This document shows, in pieces, positions 1 through 9,610 of a stretch of 64,000 nucleotides of DNA; position 1 is the stretch's first letter, and every line of letters begins with the position of its first letter. The translations under genes and the position numbers were made by a program. The DNA comes from Prevotellaceae bacterium UBA6974. GTDB taxonomy: Bacteria; Bacteroidota; Bacteroidia; Bacteroidales; Bacteroidaceae. The DNA lies in the NCBI GenBank assembly GCA_002450165.1, contig DJYQ01000025.1, positions 1-64,000 on the forward strand, read 5' to 3'. The notes under the pieces are model-generated. The model was not told the origin of the DNA. It searched no databases and saw nothing but the letters and a program-made list of their open reading frames with translations.

Positions 1-1239
1 CTTGGTCGCATTCGGTGCAAAGAAGAAGCGATTGGGGGGCAGGACGTCGGCAAGCAGGTATATGCCTGTCTCGTGTGAGCTGAACGTCAGGACGTCGCGG
101 TCTCCTGTCTTGTGTTTGTTTACATACTGGGCAATGGGTATTATCCCGCGGTGGAAGGTGCCGTTCACGAGTGTTACGAAATTGTAGCTTGTGGCGGTGG
201 CAAGTGTTCCCACGAGCAGCAGGACTGTCTTGGCGGTGCGTGTTGCCCTTACGTTACGTAAGAAATATATTGCCAGGGGTGCATATACGAACACGACCAG
301 GAAGTAGTAGATGTTTACGCTCCATAGTGTGAAACTGAGCATCTGCAGTCCAAAGCATGTTACTATGAGCAGGCGGACGTCTCGTCTGACTTTTGTGAAT
401 GCTATGGGCAGTACTAGGGCTGCTGCTATGGCCAGTTTTACAAGGAAGAACCATGGTGCTGTGGGTTCTCCGTTTGCTGCAGCGCCTCCGTATTGGAACA
501 AATTGGTATAGAAGTAGGCGTCGTACATGTCTGCCAGTGTTCCTTTTGATACGAAGTATAATATGCATGGTATGGAGAGGAGCAGGAAGCCTGCGATAAT
601 CCATAGGGCTATGCGCCACAGTTCCTGTAATTTATGTTTGCGACAGCAGATTATTGTCAATGCTGCCAAAGCGGCGAAGTGGAATACCACAATGGTGAAT
701 TTCATCCAGAAAACGAGGCCCATTCCTATACCGACCAGTATCAGTGTCCTTACCGATGGGACTGTCTGGGTCTTGAGATAGGAGAGCATGTGGTACAGGG
801 TATAGCTCAGTACTGGCAGGCTCAACTCTTCTACGCTGTCGCCGTAGAAGAAAAAATCCGTGGTAACCACGCCCAAGCCTATCAGGCATGTATACGGCAT
901 TACTATCCAGCTGTTGCTGAACAGTCTCATTATCTTATGGCTGTACCACAAGAACCCCCAATAGCATATAATTTCTGTCAGGTATATGCCCAGGAAGCTT
1001 TTATACGATACCCAGGCGGCTAACTCGTGGATAAAGAACAGGACGGGGCCTTTCTGGTCAAATATATCCCTGTAGAGCAGTTCACCCGACAGCATGGCCT
1101 TGCCTATTGTCATGAACACGTTGGCATCATCCCATGGATTAAGCGGATACAGAAAGGAGCTTGCACTGAAAAGCGTGATACACACAAACGCAACGGCAAA
1201 CAGAAATATCGATCTATATACGGATGTTGAAATATTCAT
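1..1239 (-). CDS. PMT/GT39-like membrane glycosyltransferase, copy A (partial, C-terminus outside window)
   Basis: An ATG at 1237-1239 opens a frame that stays free of stops for 413 codons to the left edge, so the C-terminus lies outside. It aligns without net gaps to the gene at 6863-8386 (position 1 matches 7148), and the N-terminus MNISTSVYRSIFLF is shared. The visible family signature is an acidic WDD motif after the first membrane segment followed by a DHKGP-type motif, as in dolichyl-phosphate-mannose mannosyltransferase-like (GT39/PMT_2) proteins, which move a sugar from a polyprenyl-phosphate carrier onto a glycan outside the inner membrane. It starts 12 bp after phnW and is probably the last gene visible of the phosphonate-glycan operon. 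Similarity to the second copy is patchy: near identity at 735-1239 and 345-500, strong divergence at 1-145 and 540-735. Exact substrate unknown. Confidence 0.8.
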   Translation of the reverse strand, partial: MNISTSVYRSIFLFAVAFVCITLFSASSFLYPLNPWDDANVFMTIGKAMLSGELLYRDIFDQKGPVLFFIHELAAWVSYKSFLGIYLTEIICYWGFLWYSHKIMRLFSNSWIVMPYTCLIGLGVVTTDFFFYGDSVEELSLPVLSYTLYHMLSYLKTQTVPSVRTLILVGIGMGLVFWMKFTIVVFHFAALAALTIICCRKHKLQELWRIALWIIAGFLLLSIPCILYFVSKGTLADMYDAYFYTNLFQYGGAAANGEPTAPWFFLVKLAIAAALVLPIAFTKVRRDVRLLIVTCFGLQMLSFTLWSVNIYYFLVVFVYAPLAIYFLRNVRATRTAKTVLLLVGTLATATSYNFVTLVNGTFHRGIIPIAQYVNKHKTGDRDVLTFSSHETGIYLLADVLPPNRFFFAPNATK

Positions 1240-1251
1240 TGTTCTCTCTAA

Positions 1252-2376
1252 TTAAAGCTTTATACTATTTATACCTTCATTAATTAATGCGTCTTCTAAT
1301 ATTACAAAGAAGTTCTCAATATCCTTCACGTCTATAGCTCCTAATGAGCATAGACGGAAAGTATTAGTAGTACTGATTTTACCAGGATAAATGGTAAATC
1401 CGCGTTCATAACAATAGTCATGAACCTTTTCGAAACTCCAATTAGGATCTTCTGGATACTTAACTGACACCACAAGACCCGACTCAATCTTCGGGTCAAT
1501 TACCGTCTCAAAGCCCAGTTCCTTTACACCCTTGCGAATAGCTTCATATACCCTGCGATGACGGGCAAACTTTGCTTCCTCTCCTACCTCAAAGTATTCC
1601 TTCAATGCCTGGATAGTAGCGTATATGGTCTGTACAGGTGGAGTAAAGTGCATCTCGCCTGTCTTCTCGAAGCATTCATATTGCATATACAGATTGCAGT
1701 AGTAAGAACGTGTTGGGTAGTCCTTGGATGCCTCAATAATACTCCTGCGACCAATGATAAAGCTCAGACCGGACATTGCCATCAAACCTTTCTGGGCAGA
1801 AGCCATACAGAAGTCCACATTATCCTTCACAATATCAAACGGTATCATACCGAGTGATGATGTAGTGTCGGAAATCATTATTGCACCGTATTTATGAGCC
1901 AAGGCACCAATCTCACGGATGGGGTTCAATACGCCCGTACCCGTTTCATGATGGCAGCAATAAACTACAGCTACATCAGGATTCTCTTTCAGTGTCTTTT
2001 CAACGTCAGCAAGATTAGGTTGCTCAAACACACTTGATTTGAGATCAATGTGCGGAATATGGTACATCTGGCAGACCTCAACGGCACGGGTATTATAAGC
2101 ACCATTGTTTACAACCAATATCTTCTTTCCTTCTGGAACAAGGGAGTTGATGCAGATGTCAATATTGATGGTACCTGAGCCGCAGAACAACACGGATGTG
2201 AATTCAGGTTCTGGAGCGTGTGCTACCTTACACAAATCACTACGCAAGCCTTTCATCAAGCCTGCAAACTCTTTCTCACGGGGGCAAATGTCAGGAACTA
2301 CCTGAGCATATTTGACAGTATCTGTTGTAGTAGCCGGACCTGGGTTCAGCAATACATTTCTTTTAATTGGTTCCAT
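1252..2376 (-). CDS. phnW: 2-aminoethylphosphonate transaminase
   Basis: A 374-residue fold-type I PLP aminotransferase. The N-terminus LLNPGPATTT is the usual opening of the PhnW/serine-pyruvate aminotransferase group. The cofactor aspartate lies in ISDTTSS (about residue 170) and the Schiff-base lysine in ASAQKGL (Lys196). In this context it should transaminate phosphonoacetaldehyde to 2-aminoethylphosphonate (AEP), the third step of AEP biosynthesis. It directly follows ppd with one base between the genes and sits in the same run as pepM, which argues for the biosynthetic rather than the degradative direction: no phosphonatase gene is visible. The B. fragilis capsule counterpart is usually called aepZ. 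Length is normal for the family. Other class V aminotransferases are possible in isolation, but the three-gene context makes the assignment firm. Confidence 0.9.
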   Translation of the reverse strand: MEPIKRNVLLNPGPATTTDTVKYAQVVPDICPREKEFAGLMKGLRSDLCKVAHAPEPEFTSVLFCGSGTINIDICINSLVPEGKKILVVNNGAYNTRAVEVCQMYHIPHIDLKSSVFEQPNLADVEKTLKENPDVAVVYCCHHETGTGVLNPIREIGALAHKYGAIMISDTTSSLGMIPFDIVKDNVDFCMASAQKGLMAMSGLSFIIGRRSIIEASKDYPTRSYYCNLYMQYECFEKTGEMHFTPPVQTIYATIQALKEYFEVGEEAKFARHRRVYEAIRKGVKELGFETVIDPKIESGLVVSVKYPEDPNWSFEKVHDYCYERGFTIYPGKISTTNTFRLCSLGAIDVKDIENFFVILEDALINEGINSIKL

Positions 2377-2377
2377 A

Positions 2378-3514
<1,137 letters not shown>

Positions 3515-3517
3515 GGC

Positions 3518-4828
3518 TTATTTCTTTTTGGTTCCAGGAATGAGGTTCAGAATCTGCTTGATAGGCATGCAATACTCCTCGGATGCCTCCAAGCAGCGGG
3601 TGGTTTCAAGAATACGCTCTGCACAATTCACCATTGCGGGATAAGCACTGCGGAGCATGTGATTAGCGTAAATCACGATGTTGATACCCCAGCTGGCCAG
3701 TTCTTCTTCGGTGAACTGTGCGTAGGTGGTAGGAACTACCACAATAGGCGTGTGGTTGTCCTTCTCGCGGAAACGCTGGCAGAACTCCTTGATGTCCATA
3801 CCATCTTTGTTCTTGGAGTGGATCATGATACCATCAGCACCAGCAGCAACGTAAGCAAAGGCACGTTCCAAAGCGTCCTCAACAGGCTTACCGGCAATCA
3901 GGGACTCAATACGGGCAATAATCATAAAGTCGCGGGTTACCTGTGCTTCCTTACCTGCCTGAATCTTGGAGCAGAAACCTTCGATAGTGTCCTGTGTCTG
4001 AACAGCATCAGTACCAAACAGTGAGTTCTGTTTCAGTCCCACCTTATCCTCAATGATAACGGCACTTACACCCAAACGCTCCAAAGTACGTACTGTGAAC
4101 ACAAAGTGCTCAGTCTTTCCTCCGGTATCACCGTCATATATAACTGGCTTGGTGGTCACTTCCAAAGAGTCATTCAGGTCGTGCAGACGGGTTGTCAAGT
4201 CAACGGCTTCAATGTCAGGTTTACCCTTTGATGTTGAGTCGGTCAAAGAGCTGGCCCACATACCGTCAAACTCACGAACTTCATTGCCAACCTTTACCTT
4301 GGTGTGTTCGATAATCAAACCTGTAAGACCACAGTGGGACTCCATGATGCGGACAATAGGTTTGGCGGTAATCAGACGACGCAGGCTCTTCAGGCGAGCT
4401 TGGGGGGTTGTGCCAAGGGATTCCAGTTCTTCTGCAAGGCCAGATGAGGTGATACCTTTTGTGTAGGGGATTTCTATCACCTTACCACCTATTGACTCCA
4501 TTGCTTTGAATACTTCGTCACGGATATACTTGTCGGGACCTTCCAGCCAGTCGTCACCGTGAATGATGTAGTCAGGTTTGTACTTCATCAGATTGGGGAC
4601 ATAGCTCCAATCGTCCTGTGGGACAACATCAGACACTCCATGTATCGAGCGAACGATAATCTCTCTCTGCTCGTATGTAAGATAGGGTAGTCGTTTATGA
4701 GTTGCTATTGCCCTGTCGGTAAAGAGACCTATGATTACGTCTCCAAGTTTAGCTCCTTCATTAATAATATTAATGAGACCTGGATGCATAATATCGGCTA
4801 TCATACCGAGGTAAACTTTCTTTGCCAT
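3518..4828 (-). CDS. pepM: Phosphoenolpyruvate mutase with N-terminal cytidylyltransferase-like domain
   Basis: 436 residues with two domains. Residues 1-140 resemble the TagD/RfaE nucleotidyltransferase fold: an opening motif ADIMHPGL at 11-18, TDRA near 37 and a closing TKGITSSG at 123-130. Residues 150-430 are the isocitrate lyase-like PEP mutase, with YDGDTGG at 231-237 and the diagnostic EDKxxxxxNS at 260-269 that separates PEP mutase from related lyases. The enzyme rearranges PEP to phosphonopyruvate, the entry into almost all natural phosphonates. The family's HxGH nucleotide-binding motif reads HPGL here, so the second histidine is lost (CTC for CAC would be a single base change) and the N-terminal domain may be catalytically weak or dead. 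A separate cytidylyltransferase gene lies 13 bp upstream. The B. fragilis counterpart is aepX. Confidence 0.94.
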   Translation of the reverse strand: MAKKVYLGMIADIMHPGLINIINEGAKLGDVIIGLFTDRAIATHKRLPYLTYEQREIIVRSIHGVSDVVPQDDWSYVPNLMKYKPDYIIHGDDWLEGPDKYIRDEVFKAMESIGGKVIEIPYTKGITSSGLAEELESLGTTPQARLKSLRRLITAKPIVRIMESHCGLTGLIIEHTKVKVGNEVREFDGMWASSLTDSTSKGKPDIEAVDLTTRLHDLNDSLEVTTKPVIYDGDTGGKTEHFVFTVRTLERLGVSAVIIEDKVGLKQNSLFGTDAVQTQDTIEGFCSKIQAGKEAQVTRDFMIIARIESLIAGKPVEDALERAFAYVAAGADGIMIHSKNKDGMDIKEFCQRFREKDNHTPIVVVPTTYAQFTEEELASWGINIVIYANHMLRSAYPAMVNCAERILETTRCLEASEEYCMPIKQILNLIPGTKKK

Positions 4829-4841
4829 TGATATGAAATTT

Positions 4842-5558
4842 TTATTTGATTCTTATGTTTTCTTCTGCGTACATTAGGTCTTGGGTATCGTCAATCTCAT
4901 ACCACTGCAGATCATCCACTTTGAGGACGTTCATCGGTGTGATGCGCTGAGACACGTCAAGGAGTTGAAACTCGTAACCGAGTTTGGGCTTGTATGCCAT
5001 AATCTTTTCGTATTCGGAACAGAGTATCTTGTAGAAAGCGTTGCTTATCTTATGGATTCCCACCAGTTCACCAGATGGTATGATTTCGTCTTTGTTGACC
5101 GAGCAATTGATTAGTTCGCATTTCTCATTCATCTGCACATAGTACTGGTCTTGGAACTTGGTGACGGGGGTAACAAGCATTGCTGACTCGTAAGGGCATT
5201 CTATCAGTGAAGATATGGCCTTGCTCTCAAACACCAAGTCGGATTCCAACAGCAGGAAATCAGCTTCACCGATGACCTCACGGCAGTTCCATAAGGTGTA
5301 CATACTGTTGGTTTCTGCAAAACGAGGGCTGAATACACACTGTACCTGTGGGTACTGCTGCGTCAAGGCTTCGTAGTGTTCCTTGTGGTAGCCAGTACCA
5401 ATGATTATCTTTTCTATTCCGCAGTCAATGAGTATCTCAATGCTGCGGATGACCATAGGCTTCTCTTTATAGGATATAAAGCCCTTGGGAATTAAATCTG
5501 TGTAATGGCCAAAGCGGGTTCCCATTCCTGCGGCCATGATTACTGCAGTTTTAATCAT
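4842..5558 (-). CDS. pntC: 2-aminoethylphosphonate cytidylyltransferase-like nucleotidyltransferase
   Basis: A 238-residue sugar-nucleotide/phosphocholine cytidylyltransferase-type protein. The N-terminal signature AAGMGTRFG (residues 9-17) and the lysine of IPKGF (Lys25) bind the NTP phosphates, and LLESDL (about 103-108) supplies metal-binding acid groups. Proteins of this LicC-like type next to pepM have been characterised as PntC, which makes CMP-AEP from CTP and AEP, the activated form used to decorate glycans or lipids. Placement directly upstream of pepM fits that role. It ends 13 bp before pepM and starts 3 bp after gtrB. Without an assay a sugar-1-phosphate or phosphocholine substrate cannot be excluded, but no choline genes are seen. 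Confidence 0.8.
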   Translation of the reverse strand: MIKTAVIMAAGMGTRFGHYTDLIPKGFISYKEKPMVIRSIEILIDCGIEKIIIGTGYHKEHYEALTQQYPQVQCVFSPRFAETNSMYTLWNCREVIGEADFLLLESDLVFESKAISSLIECPYESAMLVTPVTKFQDQYYVQMNEKCELINCSVNKDEIIPSGELVGIHKISNAFYKILCSEYEKIMAYKPKLGYEFQLLDVSQRITPMNVLKVDDLQWYEIDDTQDLMYAEENIRIK

Positions 5559-5561
5559 TTT

Positions 5562-6500
5562 CTATATTAGCTTGCTTTCGTTATAGTAACTTGCCAAATA
5601 CGTAGGACGTTTTTTTGTTTCATTAAATATACGTCCGGTATATTCTCCAAGAATACCAATGGCAAGCAGCTGGATGCCTCCCATAAGAAGCACAGCAACA
5701 ATGATTGTTGTAAAACCCTTTACCTCGTCTCCACAGAAAATAGTCTTGAAACTGTAGTAAAAAATTAGAATGAAAGCAAAGAAGGCAACTATTCCGCCAA
5801 TTATGGTTGCAATACGCAATGGTGCTGTGGTAAAACTTGTAATGCCTTCCACAGCTAATTTGGACAGACTCCAAAAATTCCAGTTGCTTTCTCCTGCGGC
5901 TCGATCTCCACGGTCAAAGATTATTTCTTTCTTCCTGTAGCCTATCCAGCAGAACATTCCTTTTGTGTAACGTTCAGATTCCCGAAGATTTTTTAACGCA
6001 TTAATACAGCATCGGTCAAGAAGTCTGAAGTCGCCTACATTAGGGAGAATATCAAAACGCGAAGACTTGTCTAAAATCTGATAGAAAATCAAGGAACACT
6101 TCCTTCGTAGCCAGCTTTCTTTTCCACGACTGGCACGCTTGGCATATACATCATCGTAACCTTGTTCCCAATATTCCAGCATCTGAGGTATCAGGGATGG
6201 CGGGTCCTGAAGGTCCGCATCCAATATTACCATACAGTCACCCGTCACGTAATCAAATCCTGCAAGCATCGCGTTTTCCTTACCGAAATTTCTGGTAAGA
6301 TCAACATAGTTTATTCGCTTATCTGCAGCACGTAGGGCCTTGATTATGTTGATTGTATTATCCTTGCTACCATCATTAACAAACAGAATCTCCCATTCGT
6401 ATGAAGTATTATTATCCATCAAAAAATGTAATTCAGGATACAACAAGGGCAACGATTTTTCCTCATTATAGCACGGGACAAGGATGGATACCTTTTTCAT
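5562..6500 (-). CDS. gtrB: GtrB-like polyprenyl-phosphate glycosyltransferase
   Basis: A 312-residue GT2 enzyme of the dolichol-phosphate mannosyltransferase/GtrB/ArnC type. The N-terminal GT-A domain opens with SILVPCYNEE, and DAD-LQDP (94-100) is the metal and nucleotide-sugar binding motif. QDPP and RxxGESNW motifs are followed by two C-terminal membrane helices (about 235-255 and 265-290). It should transfer a sugar from a nucleotide donor to undecaprenyl phosphate on the cytoplasmic face. It is followed upstream by gtrA (1-bp spacing) and the GT39 gene, the classical three-component layout of GtrA/GtrB/Gtr glycan modification. The sugar is not predictable. Confidence 0.88.
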   Translation of the reverse strand: MKKVSILVPCYNEEKSLPLLYPELHFLMDNNTSYEWEILFVNDGSKDNTINIIKALRAADKRINYVDLTRNFGKENAMLAGFDYVTGDCMVILDADLQDPPSLIPQMLEYWEQGYDDVYAKRASRGKESWLRRKCSLIFYQILDKSSRFDILPNVGDFRLLDRCCINALKNLRESERYTKGMFCWIGYRKKEIIFDRGDRAAGESNWNFWSLSKLAVEGITSFTTAPLRIATIIGGIVAFFAFILIFYYSFKTIFCGDEVKGFTTIIVAVLLMGGIQLLAIGILGEYTGRIFNETKKRPTYLASYYNESKLI

Positions 6501-6501
6501 T

Positions 6502-6879
6502 TTACCTTAATAGATTTATTATAAGTTTAATAAATAAGAAATTAGTTACGACACTTATCATTAGGGTTGGGATATATGCTATCCTGTCGTTTATTAACAA
6601 TATATCTGCAAATAAATACATAAGTCCCATGCGAACGACAAACAGGTTGAAGAGGTGTGCAGAGACTATGCCTACAAGGTTCCTGAAGCTCGAACTTGTA
6701 CCGAATGTCCAATATACTGTCAGGAAGTAATTGACCGTAAGCGAAAGAATATAGCTGCATACAAGCGAAACCTGATAGGATGTCAGCGTCCTGAAGAAAT
6801 AGAACAGCGCCGCGTCTATGCCCGTACATACGGCCCCTACTATTGCAAAGCGTGTGAACTGCCTAATACTTTCTTTCAT
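6502..6879 (-). CDS. gtrA: GtrA-family membrane protein (polyprenyl-linked sugar flippase)
   Basis: 125 residues from the chosen ATG (MKESIRQFTRFAIVG); a longer reading from 6912 adds an 11-residue leader that does not fit the family. Four hydrophobic segments, an FxIVGxxxTxxD-like opening and the conserved NYFLTVYWTF stretch after the second helix identify GtrA. The family is thought to flip undecaprenyl-phosphate sugars across the inner membrane. Its first 17 bases overlap the end of the GT39 gene (6863) and it ends 1 bp before gtrB, indicating translational coupling with both neighbours. Confidence 0.85.
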   Translation of the reverse strand: MKESIRQFTRFAIVGAVCTGIDAALFYFFRTLTSYQVSLVCSYILSLTVNYFLTVYWTFGTSSSFRNLVGIVSAHLFNLFVVRMGLMYLFADILLINDRIAYIPTLMISVVTNFLFIKLIINLLR

Positions 6880-8386
6880 ACAGATACAGGTTTTGCTGCT
6901 CGGCATTCTCATCTACTATGCCTTTCATCAGTCCTTGTGTGTAACCCAGGTTCCACAGGAACATTTTGGGATTAATTAGAAAGTAATATCTAAGCTGTTC
7001 CTTCTTATGAAAAACGAGTGTGTATTCTTCTGGAATAGGCATGTCATAATACTTCTGTATTAATGATTGTACTCGTTCCGTTTTCCTTACAAGGAACTTC
7101 GGTTTACGGGTTCGGATACATTCGGCCTGTTCTGCCTTTATCTCGGGCTTGGTCGCATTCGGTGCAAAGAAGAAACGGTTGGGAGGCAGGACGTCGGTAA
7201 GTAGGTATATGCCCGTATCATAAGAACTGAATGTCAAAACATCGTGTCGATTGGTTTTGTGCTTGTTTACGTATCTAGCAATGGGTATTATCCCACGGTG
7301 GAAGGTGCCGTTCACGAGTGTTACGAAATTGTAACTTGTAGCGGTGGCAAGTATTCCCACGAGCAGCAGGACTGTCTTGGCGGTGCGTGTTGCCCTTACG
7401 TTACGTAAGAAATATATTGCCAGGGGTGCATATGCGAACAGGACCAGGAAATAATATATCTGTACGAACATCAGCGCAAAACTGAGCATCTGCAGTCCAA
7501 AGCATGTTACTATGAGCAGGCGGACGTCTCGTCTGACTTTTGTGAATGCTATGGGCAGTACCATGACTGCTGCTATGGCCAGTTTTACAAGGAAGAACCA
7601 TGGTGCTGTGGGTTCTCCGTTTGCTGCCACGCCTCCGTATTGGAACAAATTGGTATAGAAGTAGGCATTGTACAGGTCTGCCAAAGTCCCCTTTGATATA
7701 AAATACAAAATACACAGGATGGAGAGGAAAAGAAATCCTGCAATAATCCATAGAGTAATCTGACGTAAATCCTGTAAATTCTTTTTACGATAGCAGATAA
7801 CCGATAATGCTATCAAGGCAGCAAAATGGAATACTACCACAGTGAATTTCATCCAAAAAACGAGGCCCATTCCAATACCGACCAGTATCAGTGTCCTTAC
7901 CGATGGGACTGTCTGGGTCTTGAGATAGGAGAGCATGTGGTACAGGGTATAGCTCAGTACTGGCAGGCTCAACTCTTCTACGCTGTCGCCGAACCAGAAA
8001 AAATCCGTGGTAACCACTCCCACGCCTATCAGGCATGTAAACGGCATTATTATCCAGCTGTTGCTGAACAGTCTCATTATCTTATGGCTGTACCACAAGA
8101 AGCCCCAATAGCATATAATTTCTGTCAGGTATATGCCCAGGAAGCTTTTATACGATACCCAGGCGGCTAACTCGTGGATAAAGAACAGAACGGGGCCTTT
8201 ATGGTCAAATATATCCCTGTAGAGCAGTTCACCCGACAGCATGGCCTTGCCTATTGTCATGAACACGTTGGCATCATCCCATGGATTAAGCGGATACAGA
8301 AAGGAGCTTGAACTGAAAAGCGTGATACACACAAACGCAACGGCAAACAGAAATATCGATCTATATACGGATGTTGAAATATTCAT
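6863..8386 (-). CDS. PMT/GT39-like membrane glycosyltransferase, copy B
   Basis: 507 residues with about ten hydrophobic segments. WDD at residues 36-38 lies after the first helix and DHKGP at 61-65, the acidic signature of PMT_2/GT39-type transferases that use polyprenyl-phosphate sugars in the periplasm. The C-terminal third (from about 380) is soluble and basic. It is the first gene of the visible operon and would complete a GtrA-GtrB-Gtr trio: GtrB loads the carrier, GtrA flips it, this protein transfers. The 1239-bp 5' part is duplicated at 1-1239. The diverged blocks of this copy are more AT-rich than those of copy A, suggesting one copy was imported and later homogenised in part. No clear TAnnTTTG promoter could be placed immediately upstream. 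Confidence 0.82.
   Translation of the reverse strand: MNISTSVYRSIFLFAVAFVCITLFSSSSFLYPLNPWDDANVFMTIGKAMLSGELLYRDIFDHKGPVLFFIHELAAWVSYKSFLGIYLTEIICYWGFLWYSHKIMRLFSNSWIIMPFTCLIGVGVVTTDFFWFGDSVEELSLPVLSYTLYHMLSYLKTQTVPSVRTLILVGIGMGLVFWMKFTVVVFHFAALIALSVICYRKKNLQDLRQITLWIIAGFLFLSILCILYFISKGTLADLYNAYFYTNLFQYGGVAANGEPTAPWFFLVKLAIAAVMVLPIAFTKVRRDVRLLIVTCFGLQMLSFALMFVQIYYFLVLFAYAPLAIYFLRNVRATRTAKTVLLLVGILATATSYNFVTLVNGTFHRGIIPIARYVNKHKTNRHDVLTFSSYDTGIYLLTDVLPPNRFFFAPNATKPEIKAEQAECIRTRKPKFLVRKTERVQSLIQKYYDMPIPEEYTLVFHKKEQLRYYFLINPKMFLWNLGYTQGLMKGIVDENAEQQNLYLYERKY
7148..8386. repeat. 1.24-kb paralogous repeat, second copy (first copy 1-1239)
   Basis: Collinear with 1-1239 with no net indel (offset 7147) and in the same orientation. 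Similarity starts at the start codon and the upstream regions are unrelated. Blocks such as 7882-8386 are nearly identical, while 7148-7290 and 7690-7880 differ at roughly a fifth of positions or more. The direct repeats flank the whole phosphonate/GtrAB block, so recombination between them could delete it. Confidence 0.9.
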
Positions 8387-8533
8387 TGTTCAAATAAGTT
8401 TTTATCATTGTTTACTGCATATGGTTAAGAATGAATTATGGATGACCATCCATATAACCAATAATAGAGATGAACTTGGTTTATTCTAGTTAATTATATA
8501 ACTTGTACTACTAAAGTGCAGTCGTGGGGTTGA

Positions 8534-8674
8534 AACCCCACCTTCAAGAAAACTCAATGTTGAAGAGAGATTCCTGTTTAGGTAAGTTTATTCTACTGCT
8601 TATCATTCGGACATGAAAAAACATAGTTTATGGATTCTCTCAACTTAGACATACAAGTTACAGAAGGTGGGGTT
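8534..8674. repeat. Inverted repeat upstream of the phosphonate-glycan operon
   Basis: AACCCCACCTTC at 8534-8545 is exactly inverted as GAAGGTGGGGTT at 8663-8674. Between them GAGAGATTCC (8565-8574) and GGATTCTCTC pair imperfectly. It could be a large transcript hairpin, the remnant of a small mobile element, or recombination sites; no promoter consensus is visible inside. Confidence 0.6.
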
Positions 8675-8733
8675 AATTGTGATAATGGTAATTCTAATTT
8701 TCTATTACTCTATAATTTATTTGTATTCACTAC

Positions 8734-8768
8734 GCTATTTTTCAGGGTAAAACATTTTAGCGGACACC
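8734..8768. repeat. Left flanking repeat of the outer-membrane gene
   Basis: Contains TCAGGGTAAAA (8742-8752) and AGCGGACACC. The first word is exactly inverted on the other side (TTTTACCCTGA, 9589-9599), and the motif AAAACAT-AGCGGACAC recurs in direct orientation at 9601-9616. The gene at 8878-9531 is thus bracketed by related short repeats. Confidence 0.6.
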
Positions 8769-8877
8769 AACTTATTTAAAAGATTTTCCAGTGTTCAACA
8801 TTCAAGACATTTTGCTAATTCAAGGATACCATACTACTATATGCCGGACACCATCAATATCCCATCCTTATCTATAA

Positions 8878-9531
8878 TTAAAACTCGTATCCAATATTTA
8901 GTGCTACATGGCTTTGAGAAATGGTTTCCTTGGAATCCCAATATCCGTCATAGATACTGGCATAGTTGCTCATATCCAAGCCATATTCAACACTAAATAG
9001 AAATTTCTTATAATTGGCATTTAAACCTATCTGCCAAGTACCCGAAACTCTATTTGCAGAACCTTCGTATCTCGCGAACTCAAAAGCATCAAACAAAGAA
9101 CCAGAATATCTTCCATAGTTGTATCTCCCAACTGCATTTACATCTATGGCAAACCCTGTGTATGGAGACAATTTGAAATTGTCATTTATCCTGAATCTGT
9201 AAGTAATATTAACAGGTATCGCAAAACGTAATTGTTTTATAGACAGACGACTTTTCGAACCGCCTCCATAAATCATTTGTGCCCCAACTTCCAAGAATAA
9301 AGGAAGTTTATGCGTCAGATTTATTCCCCTGGTATACCCTACCATAAATCCATGTAGCGAACCAGGGATTAATTCATCTGAGGACGGAGCACTACACGAT
9401 ATCAAAGAAGCATTATAACCAATGTTTACTCGGTTATACCCATTGTTCTCACTTGAGTTTGTGTCTACATTCTGTGCATATACAGAATTCAGCGAAAACA
9501 TGCAAAAAATGGCTAAAAAATACTTTTTCAT
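8878..9531 (-). CDS. Outer-membrane beta-barrel protein (PorT/opacity-like)
   Basis: 217 residues from MKKYFLAIFCMFSLNSVYAQ, a clear signal peptide cleaved after Ala-Gln. A longer upstream reading to 9618 has no signal peptide at its N-terminus, so the start at 9531 is preferred. The mature part is rich in alternating aromatic/polar strands (LFLEVGAQM, FKLSPYTGFAIDV, SHVALNIGYEF) and ends in Phe, as outer-membrane barrels do. The Gly-Tyr-Asn-Ser composition matches the small outer membrane protein beta-barrel families of Bacteroidetes. Function unknown. It stands alone between repeat-rich spacers, and flanking repeats suggest it may have moved as a cassette. Confidence 0.75.
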   Translation of the reverse strand: MKKYFLAIFCMFSLNSVYAQNVDTNSSENNGYNRVNIGYNASLISCSAPSSDELIPGSLHGFMVGYTRGINLTHKLPLFLEVGAQMIYGGGSKSRLSIKQLRFAIPVNITYRFRINDNFKLSPYTGFAIDVNAVGRYNYGRYSGSLFDAFEFARYEGSANRVSGTWQIGLNANYKKFLFSVEYGLDMSNYASIYDGYWDSKETISQSHVALNIGYEF

Positions 9532-9572
9532 AATTTTGTAATTAATTAAATAGTTAATATTTTTTTGTAAAT

Positions 9573-9610
9573 CGGCGTCCACTACATATTTTACCCTGAT
9601 AAAACATAGC
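9573..9610. repeat. Right flanking repeat of the outer-membrane gene
   Basis: Inverted partner of 8734-8768: TTTTACCCTGA at 9589-9599 plus GGCGTCC, followed directly by AAAACATAGCGGACAC (9601-9616), which is a direct repeat of the left copy. Confidence 0.6.

Larger units (their letters stand above)
8387..8877. other. Repeat-rich non-coding spacer
   Basis: No credible gene. It holds a short palindrome GTGGGG-TTGAAA-CCCCAC (8524-8541), a 12-bp inverted repeat pair 8534-8545 / 8663-8674 with further imperfect pairing inside, and one arm of a repeat shared with the far side of the outer-membrane gene (8734-8768). No clear promoter for the operon that starts at 8386 was found here. Confidence 0.7.

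Noticed and set aside
254..1023. Proteins of 85-129 residues on both strands within the GT39 copies
   Set aside because: They lie in other frames of a clear membrane protein gene and recur in the second copy only because the DNA is duplicated.
1..1239. Copy A of the GT39 gene as a pseudogene
   Set aside because: Reading all 413 codons in frame shows no stop, and there is no net gap against copy B; it is only cut by the window edge.
6880..6912. Longer start for gtrA at 6912
   Set aside because: It adds 11 residues rich in Cys and Ser lying within the upstream gene; the family begins at MKESIRQFTRF.
8546..8662. Invertible promoter for the glycan operon
   Set aside because: No TAnnTTTG element was found on either strand between the inverted arms and no invertase gene is in the window; kept only as a low-interest inverted repeat.
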